Counted from the first letter of the stretch, positions 34,792 through 43,330 are shown. The stretch: DNA of 64,000 bases from DASXQK01 sp963757155 (GCA_963757155.1 CAVWQS010000002.1:62001-126000), one strand, 5' to 3'. A program made the numbers and translations. The notes: generated from the sequence alone by a model not told the origin.

Positions 34792-36201
34792 ATGAACCAA
34801 GGATTGACCCAGACGGCCCAGCCCCAAGAGGGCATACCCGCCCATGGCGTTTCCTTCCGCGAGGCATTCTGGGTATGGGTCAAGGTTGCGGCCTTGAGCT
34901 TCGGCGGCCCGGCGGGGCAGATCGCGGTGATGCACCGGATCCTGGTCGAGCAGAAACGCTGGATCGGCGACACCCGGTTTCTTCACGCCCTGAACTACTG
35001 CATGCTGCTGCCTGGGCCGGAAGCGCAGCAACTCGCGATCTACATTGGATGGCTGCTGCATAAGACCAGGGGCGGACTCGTCGCCGGGACCCTCTTCGTT
35101 CTCCCAGGTTTCATTGCCCTCATGGTTCTGAGCTGGATTTATGCCGCCTTCGGCAATGTCGGCGTGGTGCAGGCCATGTTCTTCGGCCTCAAGGCGGCCG
35201 TGCTGGCGATCGTGCTGGAGGCGGTCGTTCGGGTCGGCAAACGCGCGCTCCGAAACAACATCTTGCAGGGTATTGCGGCGGCGGCCTTCATTGCGATCTT
35301 CTTTTTCCACGCTCCCTTTCCGCTGATCATCTTGGTCGCGGGAATCATCGGGTTCATCGGTGGGCGCGCTGGCTTGTCGGCTTTTCTTGCCGGCAATGGT
35401 CATAGGAAGGTCGGCGACAAACAGGTCGCCGATGCCGACACGGCGCTCGGCGACGGCACCCCCGCCCATACGCGGCCGACGACGGCCTGGTCGCTGAAGA
35501 TTGCCGCCATCTTTCTGGTGCTATGGCTCGGCCCTGTCGCCCTCCTGTTCTTTACGCTCGGCAGCGGCAATGTGTTCAGCGACATCGCCGTGTTCTTCAG
35601 CAAGATGGCGGTTGTCACTTTCGGCGGCGCCTATGCCGTGCTTGCCTATGTTGCCCAAGAGGCGGTCGGGACTTATGGGTGGCTCAGGCCTGGCGAGATG
35701 CTCGACGGCCTCGGCATGGCGGAGACGACGCCCGGCCCGCTCATCATCGTGACGCAGTTCGTGGGCTTCATGGGTGCCTTTCGCCATCCCGGCACGCTAT
35801 CGCCGATGGTGGCGGGGACGCTCGGCGGCATCCTCACAACCTGGGTTACCTTCGTTCCGTGCTTTCTCTGGATATTCCTGGGCGCGCCCTATATCGAGAA
35901 ATTGCGTGCCAACAAGGCGCTCACCGCAGCGCTGGGCGCAATTACCGCCGCGGTGGTCGGCGTCATACTCAACCTTGCGATCTGGTTCGCCCTCCATGTC
36001 CTGTTTGGCGAGCTGGCCCCCGTGAGCAAATGGGGTTTGACGCTCGATATCCCGGTCCTCGCCACGATCAATATCCCCTCCCTGATCCTGACCGTCGGGG
36101 CAATGCTCGCCATCTTCCGATTCAAGGTCGGCATGATTCCGACCCTGGTCGGCGCCGCTGTGCTGGGCGTGCTGTATCATCTCGCGCGAGGCACGATCTG
36201 A
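34792..36201 (+). CDS. chrA: Chromate efflux transporter ChrA
   Basis: A 469-residue inner-membrane protein of the long-chain CHR family, expelling chromate. Two homologous halves are visible, each starting with an amphipathic segment and a FGG motif: FWVWVKVAALSFGGPAGQIAV near residues 26-46 (cut at 20 here as WVKVAALSFGGPAGQI) and MAVVTFGGAYAVLAYVAQEA near 275. The proline-rich GPLIIVTQFVGFMGAF in the second half is also typical. About ten membrane segments. It is followed after 36 bases by the phosphatase-like gene and faces the ChrB-domain gene, forming a resistance module. Confidence 0.93.
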   Translation: MNQGLTQTAQPQEGIPAHGVSFREAFWVWVKVAALSFGGPAGQIAVMHRILVEQKRWIGDTRFLHALNYCMLLPGPEAQQLAIYIGWLLHKTRGGLVAGTLFVLPGFIALMVLSWIYAAFGNVGVVQAMFFGLKAAVLAIVLEAVVRVGKRALRNNILQGIAAAAFIAIFFFHAPFPLIILVAGIIGFIGGRAGLSAFLAGNGHRKVGDKQVADADTALGDGTPAHTRPTTAWSLKIAAIFLVLWLGPVALLFFTLGSGNVFSDIAVFFSKMAVVTFGGAYAVLAYVAQEAVGTYGWLRPGEMLDGLGMAETTPGPLIIVTQFVGFMGAFRHPGTLSPMVAGTLGGILTTWVTFVPCFLWIFLGAPYIEKLRANKALTAALGAITAAVVGVILNLAIWFALHVLFGELAPVSKWGLTLDIPVLATINIPSLILTVGAMLAIFRFKVGMIPTLVGAAVLGVLYHLARGTI

Positions 36202-36237
36202 AACCCTCATCGCTCTTCACCATGGAGTTTAGGTGGG

Positions 36238-36654
36238 ATGAATAATTCCCAGACCGTCGCCTTCGTCTGCCAGCATGCATCGGCAAAGAGCCTGGTGGCC
36301 GCGCAATATCTCAACCGCTTGGCCAGAGAGAGAGGCCTCGCCTTCGAGGCTACGACGTCGGGGCCAGAACCTGATCCCGAGATTCCCGTGAATGTGGTCG
36401 AGGGGCTGTTGCGTCGCGGCATCGACGTTCGAACGGTCCGCCCCGTGCTCGTCAGCCCGGATATCCTGGCAAGGGCGGACTACGTCGTTTCCTTCGGTTG
36501 CGACATCAAGGGGCTCGTCACTGCAAACCAAGCCCTTGAGCACTGGGATGATTGCCCCGCCGTCAGCGACGATTTCGATATTGCCTGGTCCTTCATCACC
36601 ACGCGGGTCGAGCTGCTGGTGAACCGTCTTGCTGAAACCAGACGCGTGCGGTAA
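36238..36654 (+). CDS. Low-molecular-weight phosphatase-like protein (ArsC/LMW-PTP fold)
   Basis: 138 residues. The N-terminal loop FVCQHASAKSLVAAQYL has the catalytic Cys11 of the LMW phosphatase fold, but the usual CX5R motif is CX5K here (Lys17 in place of Arg), so phosphatase activity is doubtful; many proteins of this style carry CEHGAAKS-like loops. A DPEIPVNVVEGLLRRGIDV segment matches arsenate-reductase-like proteins. It is 36 bases downstream of chrA with an aggtggg ribosome site and is presumably co-expressed. Possible oxyanion reductase or sensor; not proven. Confidence 0.75.
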   Translation: MNNSQTVAFVCQHASAKSLVAAQYLNRLARERGLAFEATTSGPEPDPEIPVNVVEGLLRRGIDVRTVRPVLVSPDILARADYVVSFGCDIKGLVTANQALEHWDDCPAVSDDFDIAWSFITTRVELLVNRLAETRRVR

Positions 36655-36695
36655 CCGGGACTATCGAGGGCGAAGCGGCGATTGCCACGGAGAAT

Positions 36696-37728
36696 TCAGC
36701 TCCCAGGCCTCGTTCCCTTCGCAGATTTTCTCAGCTCGCGCTTCTTTCGGAAATAGGCGTACAGGTTTTCCAGGATTGCACTGCCTGCGTCGATTCGCGC
36801 CTCGTCGTCGCTCTCGGCCATTGCCATGCCGGCAAATAGCGTCCTCATCCCGGCGCATTCGGTGCGCCCGAACTTCTCATCCTTGAGGTCGATGTCGTGA
36901 ACGATTTCAGCGATCGCCTGCAAAGCGCGGTCCTGGAGGCCGCTGCGCGCAAGAATGACTTCGAAGCTGCAGCGATCGCCCTCATGGGTGTACTCGGCTT
37001 CAAACATATCGAACCGCAGTTCGCCCTTCTCCGGGACATATCCCTTGGCGCGGCACGAATTTGAAACGGGCAGCGGGATCGATGAACCGGCGGACCAGCC
37101 AGGCGCAGGCGATACGGTCGATGAAGACGCCCTGGCGGGTCACCCAGACACGGCCCTTCAGATCTTCCATACCAGCCGCCTTCGGACGATCTTCCACGGG
37201 ATGTTCCAATGTCTCCTCCTTGAGGCTGTCCTCGATGCCGGCCAGGAGGCCATCGACGGCTTCGCGCCCGACGGCGCCGAAGAAATCGAGCGTCACGATT
37301 TCGGCCTGCCGGGACTTCAGCCGCGCAAGCCGCGCCTTCGCATCGACGCGCTGCTCGCTTGTCATCTTCTTACGAAGGCTCTTGGCGAGGGGACGCGCCT
37401 CCTTCGCCAGGTTTTCGTACGCGAGTTCGCGCACGGCATTGAATTGCGCCTTGACCTCGTCATCCGTGAGACCGTCAATGAGCCGCGCCTCGCAGATCAT
37501 CGCCTCACCGCCGGCTTCGGTGATCTCCTTCAACACCCATTCGAAATCCTCCTGCGCCTGTTCGCTGGCCGGGAGCGCATAGACAGCATTTTTTAGCAGA
37601 GCGGCGCCAATGCCTTGCAGGCGGCGCCAGACCTTTACCCTCAGATAGGCAGGCTTGGCCGGAAGCTGATGCAACAGCAGAAGCCACCGTTGAGGTGCCG
37701 TGACGGTGCGGTTATCGAGCTTGCTCAT
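36696..37728 (-). CDS. chrB: Full-length ChrB, chromate-responsive regulator, one +1 frame break
   Basis: About 344 residues after repair. The N-terminal ChrB domain (WLLLLHQLPAKPAYLRVKVW, residues 15-34, through RQAEIVTLDFFGAVG) has the charged helical region implicated in regulation; the C-terminal domain starts at WVTRQGVFIDRIACAWLVRR. At about 37051 one extra base in GTG-CCG-c-GCC-AAG breaks FVP-AKGYVPEKGELRFD; the frame then gives MFEAEYTHEGDRCSFEVILA to the end. Start taken at Met 37728; a GTG at 37767 would add 13 residues and overlap the operator. ChrB represses chr genes and derepresses on chromate. Confidence 0.85.
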
Positions 37729-37760
37729 CGGGTTGAAGTTATCCTCGATTCCGGCCTCCT

Positions 37761-37774
37761 GCAACACATGTATC
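37761..37774 (-). promoter_or_regulatory. Candidate ChrB operator, copy 2
   Basis: Reverse strand reads GATACA-TG-TGTTGC, 33 bases upstream of the chrB start at 37728. An additional GTATC/GATAC pair lies at 37799-37809 (gtatcagatac). Confidence 0.6.
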
Positions 37775-37870
37775 TTGCCTGCTTGCTATCTGGCCTCTGT
37801 ATCAGATACGCGGTCGTGCAACCGGCCGTCAGGCAAGGTGTGACCCCGGGTCTACCCGCCGTCGTGATAT

Positions 37871-37904
37871 AGCTGTGTCATCACGGCTGTGTGACGACAC
37901 AGCT
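37871..37904. repeat. Imperfect palindrome upstream of the beta-propeller gene
   Basis: agctgtgtc at 37871-37879 pairs with gacacagct at 37896-37904, with tcac/gtga extending the stem. It lies about 80 bases before the start at 37987 and could be an operator or an attenuator hairpin; neither role is shown. Confidence 0.5.
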
Positions 37905-37986
37905 GCTGCAGGCGGCTTATCTTCTCCGACAGCAGGCGGCCAGACTTGTGCAGCATTCGTGAGGTCGGCCGGCGAAGGAGCAGACG

Positions 37987-38982
37987 ATGCGAGCGACTTT
38001 GTTGGCCGCGACCGCCTGGTTCGCGGCCGGCCTTTCGATCCCCGCCTGGGCTGCCGGCACCGGTCAGCCTTTGGTGCCGGAGCGAACGATTGCGCTCGCC
38101 CATGTCAGCGGGAGGATCGATCATATGGCCGTGGATCTCCGCCGCCATCGGCTATTCGTAGCCGAGCTCGGCAACGATAGCGTTGATGCGATCGATCTCG
38201 GGTCGGGCACTCTCCTCCACCGATTCACTGGTCTCAAGTCACCCCAAGGCGTCGCCTATGTTCCCGGCGCGGACGTGATCGTCGTCGCCAACGCCGGCGA
38301 CGGGAGCGTAATGTTTTTCGCCGGTGGCGATTTCGCTGCCCTCGGCAACCTGAATCTGGGAGACGACGCCGACAATATCAGGGTCGATCCTCGCAACGGG
38401 CATATCGTCGTCGGTTATGGCGAGGGAGGCCTCGCCATCATCGATCCCGCGACTCGCACGAAATTGCAGGACATCAAGCTCCCCGGTCATCCCGAGTCCT
38501 TCCAGATCGATGCCCAATCGAACCGCGCCTATGTCAATGTTCCGGACGCCAGGCAGATCGCCGTCGTCGATCTTGCCGCTGGCCGCCAAATGGCGAGCTG
38601 GACCGTGCCCGGTCTGGCACAGAACTTTCCGATGGCCCTCGACAATTCCGGCGCAACAATCGCCACAGTTTTCCGTTCTCCGCCGCGGCTCGTGTTCCTG
38701 GATAGCAGGACCGGCGCCGTGACCGGGAGCGATTTGACCTGTGCGGATGCGGACGATGTGTTCTTCGATGCCAAGCGCCAGCGGGTCTATGTGAGCTGCG
38801 GCGCCGGCGCCGTCGATGTGTTCAGCCGCGACGCCACCGGTAGCCGACATATCGCCCGCATCCAAACTTCGTCGGGCGCCCGGACCTCGCTTTTCGTGCC
38901 GGAGCTGGACGAGCTGTACATAGCGGAGCGCGCCGGTCTGGTCGAGGACGCCGCCATTGCCGTATTCCGCCCCGCCCCCTGA
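37987..38982 (+). CDS. Secreted YncE-like beta-propeller protein
   Basis: 331 residues with a signal peptide (MRATLLAATAWFAAGLSIPA, cleavage after AWA). The mature protein has repeated blades of about 42 residues: HMAVDLRRHRLFVAELGNDS, PQGVAYVPGADVIVVANAGD, NIRVDPRNGHIVVGYGEGG, ESFQIDAQSNRAYVNVPDA and DVFFDAKRQRVYVSCGAG, the YVTN/YncE pattern. Periplasmic, function unknown. It sits between two ChrB-type genes; a role in metal or oxidative stress is only suggested by position. The region 37929-37986 carries gcgaaggag before the start. Confidence 0.82.
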   Translation: MRATLLAATAWFAAGLSIPAWAAGTGQPLVPERTIALAHVSGRIDHMAVDLRRHRLFVAELGNDSVDAIDLGSGTLLHRFTGLKSPQGVAYVPGADVIVVANAGDGSVMFFAGGDFAALGNLNLGDDADNIRVDPRNGHIVVGYGEGGLAIIDPATRTKLQDIKLPGHPESFQIDAQSNRAYVNVPDARQIAVVDLAAGRQMASWTVPGLAQNFPMALDNSGATIATVFRSPPRLVFLDSRTGAVTGSDLTCADADDVFFDAKRQRVYVSCGAGAVDVFSRDATGSRHIARIQTSSGARTSLFVPELDELYIAERAGLVEDAAIAVFRPAP

Positions 38983-39024
38983 ATCGCCCGCGAAGGCAGA
39001 CTTCTCACAGCGGCGCACGGACCT

Positions 39025-39613
39025 TCAGGGACGCCAGCACGGCCTGTCCGCTTCGATCTGCGCCTCCGCCGGGCTGACGCCGATATCGCTCAGCATACGG
39101 TTGTCGAGTTCCGCGAGCACCCGGCGCTCGCGATAGCGCGCGTACCACAGCGCGAGCCCCCGCTCGGGACGGGCCGCGATTGCCTGCCTCGGGTGCCAGC
39201 TTTCGCGCCCAGCGATAGAGGGCGTCATAGAGCACGAGGCCTTGCGCCACCCGCTCGTGGTCGTTGCCGATGCAGCCGGCCAGCCCAAGCGATATCGCCC
39301 GCAAACCGGCGGCTTCCGGGGCGGCGGCAAGGTTGCCGTTGTCGGCCGCGAGCACGATGGCGCCGACGCGGCGCAGCGCCGGATCCCTGAGACGGTATTT
39401 GGCCAGGAAGGCATCGAAACTGCATCCGCCGGGCCCATGCGACAGTTCGACACCCGGGACGTCGAATGGAATGGCGCCTGTCGCGGATGCGAATTGCCGC
39501 ACCTCATCGGCCGGAACGAACAGAAATTCGGAACTCTTGTCGATGAACCGCCTGATCAGCCAAGGGCAGGCAAGCCGATCGATCTTCGGTCGCCGTCGCG
39601 TCACCCATTGCAT
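39025..39613 (-). CDS. ChrB C-terminal domain fused to DUF1127, one +1 frame break
   Basis: About 196 residues after repair. Residues 1-135 are a ChrB C-terminal domain (WVTRRRPKIDRLACPWLI, FIDKSSEFLFVP, GVELSHGPGGCSFDAFLAKY, AQGLVLYDALYRWARKLAP). After one extra base near 39190 the frame continues as a DUF1127 domain: LALWYARYRERRVLAELDNR, then MLSDIGVSPAEAQIEADRPC and WRP. DUF1127 is normally a free 45-50 residue protein linked to RNA, phosphate or stress functions. Without the shift the tail would be a Gly/Arg-rich nonsense stretch to 39005. Start chosen at 39613; the longer frame to 39718 is less typical. Confidence 0.75.
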
Positions 39614-39748
39614 GTCGGTCTCCTGTGCGCTCGATGGATAAGCGCGTTTGGGAAGCAGCCGATGGAGCTGCAGGAGCCCGCGTTCGGGCAGCGGATCCGT
39701 CCGGTCTCGCGTGCTCATAGTTGAAACTTATCACAAATATCGTGAAAT

Positions 39749-39762
39749 GCAACATATGTATC
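39749..39762 (-). promoter_or_regulatory. Candidate ChrB operator, copy 3
   Basis: Reverse strand reads GATACA-TA-TGTTGC, 136 bases upstream of the ChrB-DUF1127 start. Surrounding bases gatgatacat...tgttgcatttc also align with copy 1 (gatgatacaa...tgttgcgtttt). Confidence 0.6.
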
Positions 39763-39837
39763 ATCATATAGCGAGCGTATCTTTCCACACCTGCCGCGGT
39801 ATCCAACGCGCCAATTTCAATTGGGAGACGGCAGGTC

Positions 39838-40084
39838 GACGTGGCAATGGCCGCGAGGCCGCGAGGTGAGCTGCCGGTCATTGCGGCCGGAGGCATCAGC
39901 GATGCGCGGGGTATCGCCGCATGCTTCGCGCTGGGTGCCTCGGCAGTGCAGCTCGGGACGGCTTTTTTGCTTTGTCCCGAGGCGCGGACGTCGACGCTGC
40001 ACCGTCAAGCCCGAGGACGGTGCGCGACAATCAAACGGTGCTCACCGATGTCTTCAGCGGCCGCCCGGCTCGGCCAAGCTCGTT
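39838..40084 (+). pseudogene. Nitronate monooxygenase remnant
   Basis: A fragment of the C-terminal half of a 2-nitropropane dioxygenase: ELPVIAAGGISDARGIAACF, then ALGASAVQLGTAFLLCPEAR, which is the FMN-binding region, in one frame; and after a frame change near 40012, RTVRDNQTVLTDVFSGRPAR in another. Neither the N-terminus nor a proper C-terminus is present. It ends just before the convergent aminotransferase. It is a decayed gene at the edge of the chromate block. Confidence 0.75.
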
Positions 40085-40101
40085 CGGTAGGACGAAGACC
40101 G

Positions 40102-41457
40102 CTATTCGATCGCCGCCGCGAGGAATTCCGCCGCGACCTCGAGATAGAGATCGACCTCCGCCTCGCCATGCTGGAAGGAGCAGCCTGGCCCGGCGCTCGC
40201 CACCGCATCCCAGAGTCCGCGATTGGCCATGAAGAGCTTGCGGGCGTCGGCGAATTCGCGATCCATGGCCAGGCGGGATTGCGCGGCGTCGCGCGGCAGC
40301 TCCGCCGCCAGCACCCAGCCGGCCCGCCCGCCGATGACGGGTGCGCGCCAGGGAAGCCCCTGGCGGCGGAAGAGCGCCTCCAGCCCCTTGGCCAGGCGCT
40401 GCCCCAAGGCATCGACCCGGGCGTAGTCGACTTCGCGCATGCAGGATTCCAGCGCCGCCCGTGCCGCGGTCAGCGCCAGGGCGCTGGCATAGGTGGTGCC
40501 GCCCAGCGCCAGGCCCTGGCCGCCGGGATCGCTGTAGAGATTGCGCTCCATGAGCCGGGCGATCTCGGCCGTGACGCCATAGGCGGCGAAGGGCACGCCG
40601 GTGCCGAAGCCCTTGCCCAGGATCAGCATATCGGGATGGAGGTCCCAGAGCCGCGTCAGCCCGCCGAAGGCGAAGGAATGGGTATGGGCCTCGTCGATGA
40701 CCAGGAGCACGCCCGCCGCTTTCGCCAGCCGCTCGGCCTCGGGCCAGAAGCCGGGATCGGGAAAGACGATGTTGCAATTGGTCAGCATGGGCTCGGCGAT
40801 CAGGCAGGCGGTATCGCCCCGGGCCAGCGCGCGTTCGAGCGCCGCCAGATCGTTGAAAGGCACGGTGCGCGCCTTCTGCTCGATCCCCTTGGGCAGGCCG
40901 AGAAGCTCGGCATGCTCGCCCTCCCCATCGCTCGAGACCAAAGCGTCATCGAGATGGCCATGATACTTGCCGTCGAACATCAGCACCCGCTCGCGCCCGG
41001 TCATCAGTCGCGCGATGCGGATCGCCTCGGTATTGGCGATGGTGGCCGATCCCGTGAATTGCCAGAAGGGCATGGCCGTACGGGCGGCCAGAAGCTCGCC
41101 GGCGATGAGCCCATCTTCCGTCGGCAGCAGGAAGGAGCTGCCCTGGGCCAGGCGCCGCTGCACCGCCTCGACGACCGCCGGCGGGGCGAAGCCGAGGGAG
41201 CCCGCGAGATCGACGAGGTTGAAATCGACATAGCGATGGCCATCGATATCGGTGAAGGAAGCGCCCTGCCCCGAATCGACGAAGACGGGATCATGGCGCT
41301 GCAGCCCGACCATCCAGGGCATGGGCACGCCCGCCGGCATGACGCCGCGGGCCCGGGCGAGCATGGCCTGGGATTTCGGCCGGCTCTGCTTGAAGCGGCG
41401 ATCCTCCGCGGCGGTCAGGTCGGCGATGCGGGCCGGCGAGAGACCCGCGATGCTCAT
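40102..41457 (-). CDS. Class III PLP aminotransferase, second glutamate-1-semialdehyde aminomutase-like paralogue
   Basis: 451 residues. Seen: FTDIDGHRYVDFNLVDLAGS (68-87), PLP-phosphate and pyridine contacts with VIDEAHT (253-259), Schiff-base Lys282 in LILGKGFGTGVPF, and NLYSDPGGQGLALGGTTYAS. It is a clear paralogue of 10387-11766. The ATG overlaps the stop of the macro-domain gene (ATGA), so translation is coupled. Without allowing for a break in the upstream gene the frame appears to extend to 41991, which would be a false fusion. Substrate unknown; unlikely to be heme synthesis. Confidence 0.85.
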   Translation of the reverse strand: MSIAGLSPARIADLTAAEDRRFKQSRPKSQAMLARARGVMPAGVPMPWMVGLQRHDPVFVDSGQGASFTDIDGHRYVDFNLVDLAGSLGFAPPAVVEAVQRRLAQGSSFLLPTEDGLIAGELLAARTAMPFWQFTGSATIANTEAIRIARLMTGRERVLMFDGKYHGHLDDALVSSDGEGEHAELLGLPKGIEQKARTVPFNDLAALERALARGDTACLIAEPMLTNCNIVFPDPGFWPEAERLAKAAGVLLVIDEAHTHSFAFGGLTRLWDLHPDMLILGKGFGTGVPFAAYGVTAEIARLMERNLYSDPGGQGLALGGTTYASALALTAARAALESCMREVDYARVDALGQRLAKGLEALFRRQGLPWRAPVIGGRAGWVLAAELPRDAAQSRLAMDREFADARKLFMANRGLWDAVASAGPGCSFQHGEAEVDLYLEVAAEFLAAAIE

Positions 41458-41991
41458 TGGGAGAGGAGCCGGCGATAGAGCGCCGCCGGCTCGGCCCCGA
41501 AGCAGCAGAAGACGACCTGCTCGATCTCCGGATGGCGCGAGAGCCCCTCGCGCACCGCGGCGATCGCGATCCCCGTCGCCCGCTCCAGGGGATAGCCATA
41601 GACGCCGGTGGAGATGGCGGGAAAGGCGATGCTGCGGATGCCGTTCGCCGCGGCGATTTCGAGACTGCTGCGATAGCAGCCGGCCAGCAGCGCATCCTCG
41701 CCTTTGTCGCCGCCCTGCCAGACCGGCCCCACCGCATGGATCACATGGCGGGCCTTCAGCTTGAAGCCGGGGGTGAGCCGCGCCTCGCCGGTCGGGCAGC
41801 CGCCGACCCGCGGCACAGGCCTTGGCCAGCTCCGGCCCGGCGGCGCGGTGGATGGCCCCGCAGACTCCGGCACCTGCCTCGAGATGCCGGTTGGCGGCAT
41901 TGACGATGGCGTCGACATCGAGGGTCGTGATGTCGCCCTCGACGATGGCGATCCGTTCAGGGGCGATCCGCTCAGGCGGGCTGTTTGGCAT
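41454..41991 (-). CDS. Macro-domain (ADP-ribose binding/hydrolase) protein, one apparent +1 break
   Basis: About 178 residues after repair. Starts 41991 (MPNSPPERIAPERIAIVEGD). Macro motifs: ITTLDVDAIVNAAN, NRHLEAGAGVCGAIHRAAGP, then after one extra base near 41811, CPTGEARLTPGFKLKARHVI, HAVGPVWQGG, and AFPAISTGVYGYPLERATGI, the ADP-ribose phosphate loop. The order and spacing match bacterial O-acetyl-ADP-ribose deacetylases such as YmdB. It overlaps the AmpG-like gene upstream by 20 bases and the aminotransferase downstream by 4, so the three are probably one operon. Confidence 0.82.
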
Positions 41992-43246
41992 AGCCGGCGT
42001 GCTCCGTCGGATAGAGACGCATGAGCCAGAAGAGAAGCAGCAGCCCCGGAATTGCCAAGGCGGCGGAGACGGTGAAGAAGGCGGCCCAGCTCATCTGCTG
42101 CGCGAGCCAGCCGCTCCCCGAAGAGAGCAAGGTCCGGCCGACGGCCATGAAGGAGGAGAGCAGGGCGTATTGCGTGGCGGTAAAGGCGATGTTGCAGAGG
42201 GCGGAAAGATAGGCGACGAAGGCCGCCGAACCCAGCCCGCCGACGAAATTGTCGCCGCCCACGGCGATGGCGAGCCAGACCGTGTCATGGCCCCTCAAGG
42301 CCAAGGGCACGAAGAGCAGGATCCCCACCGCCTGCAGAACGCCGCCGATGAGGAGCGCGCGCATGATGCCGAAGCGCGCCACCAGCACGCCGCCGGCGAG
42401 CGTGCCGGCAAGAGAGGCGATGATGCCGAAGACCTTGGTCACGGCGGCGATTTCCACGCCCGTGAATCCGAGCTCGACATAGAAGGGCGTGGCCATGGTG
42501 CCGCTGATCGCATCGCCGAACTTGTACAGCAGCACGAAGAGCAGGATGACGATCGCGCCGCGGCGCAGAAAGAATTCCGCCAGCGGCCCCACGACGCCGC
42601 GCATGAACCAGTCGGTGAAGCTCTCGCGCTTCGGCAGCGGCGGGGCCGGAGGCTCCGGCGCCACGAGGAAGGCGATGACGCCGATGCCCATCAGCCCGGC
42701 GAGGATGGCGAAGACCACGGGCCAGGCGACAAAATCGGCCAGGGCCAGGGCGCCCGCGCCGGCGGCGAGAAGGCCGAAGCGATAGCCGACCTGGGTCGCC
42801 GCCGAGCCGGCGCCCTGCTCCTCCAGCGGCAAGATCTCGATGCGATAGGCATCGATGACGATGTCCTGGCTTGCGGAGAGGAAGGCCACCACCACGGCGG
42901 CGAGCGCCGTCCACCAGGGATTGACGGCGGGATCGGTGAAGCCCATGGCGAGGATCGCCAGCGCCAGCGCCGCCTGGATGATGATCGCCCAGCCGCGCCG
43001 CCGGCCGAGGAAGGGCGGCCGGATCTGGTCGAGCAGCGGCGCCCAGAGGAATTTGAAGCTGTAGGGCACGCCGACGGCGGCGAAGAGACCGATGGAGGTC
43101 TTGCTGACGCCCAGCTTGGCGAGCCAATAGGAAAGGGTGGAGAGGGTCAGCAGCAGCGGCAGGCCGCTGGAGAAGCCCATCACCGTGATCAGGAAGATCT
43201 TGGGATCGGCATAGACCGCGAGCGCGCGGCGCCAGCGGTTCACCAA
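41972..43246 (-). CDS. AmpG-like muropeptide / major facilitator transporter
   Basis: 424 residues, about twelve membrane segments. The N-terminus ITVMGFSSGLPLLLTLSTLS and YWLAKLGVSKTSIGLFA, then FSGLPLLL-type and SASQDIVIDAYRIEILPLEEQ motifs, are characteristic of AmpG permeases, which bring GlcNAc-anhydroMurNAc peptides into the cytosol for cell-wall recycling. Acts at the inner membrane by proton symport. A related MFS role on another solute cannot be excluded, but the SQDI-xIDAYR signature favours AmpG. Confidence 0.88.
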   Translation of the reverse strand: MVNRWRRALAVYADPKIFLITVMGFSSGLPLLLTLSTLSYWLAKLGVSKTSIGLFAAVGVPYSFKFLWAPLLDQIRPPFLGRRRGWAIIIQAALALAILAMGFTDPAVNPWWTALAAVVVAFLSASQDIVIDAYRIEILPLEEQGAGSAATQVGYRFGLLAAGAGALALADFVAWPVVFAILAGLMGIGVIAFLVAPEPPAPPLPKRESFTDWFMRGVVGPLAEFFLRRGAIVILLFVLLYKFGDAISGTMATPFYVELGFTGVEIAAVTKVFGIIASLAGTLAGGVLVARFGIMRALLIGGVLQAVGILLFVPLALRGHDTVWLAIAVGGDNFVGGLGSAAFVAYLSALCNIAFTATQYALLSSFMAVGRTLLSSGSGWLAQQMSWAAFFTVSAALAIPGLLLLFWLMRLYPTEHAGYAKQPA

Positions 43247-43330
43247 GCGGCGAGAGCCGCGGCCCCCCTCAGGGCGGCGGGCTCCCCCGGCGGTGGGGCG
43301 AGGGAAATGTCCGATGGGGAGGGCGCCATT

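Noticed and set aside
40102..41991. Apparent macro-domain/aminotransferase fusion of 629 residues
   Set aside because: The middle is nonsense; one extra base near 41811 explains it, and separate genes with an ATGA overlap are then seen.
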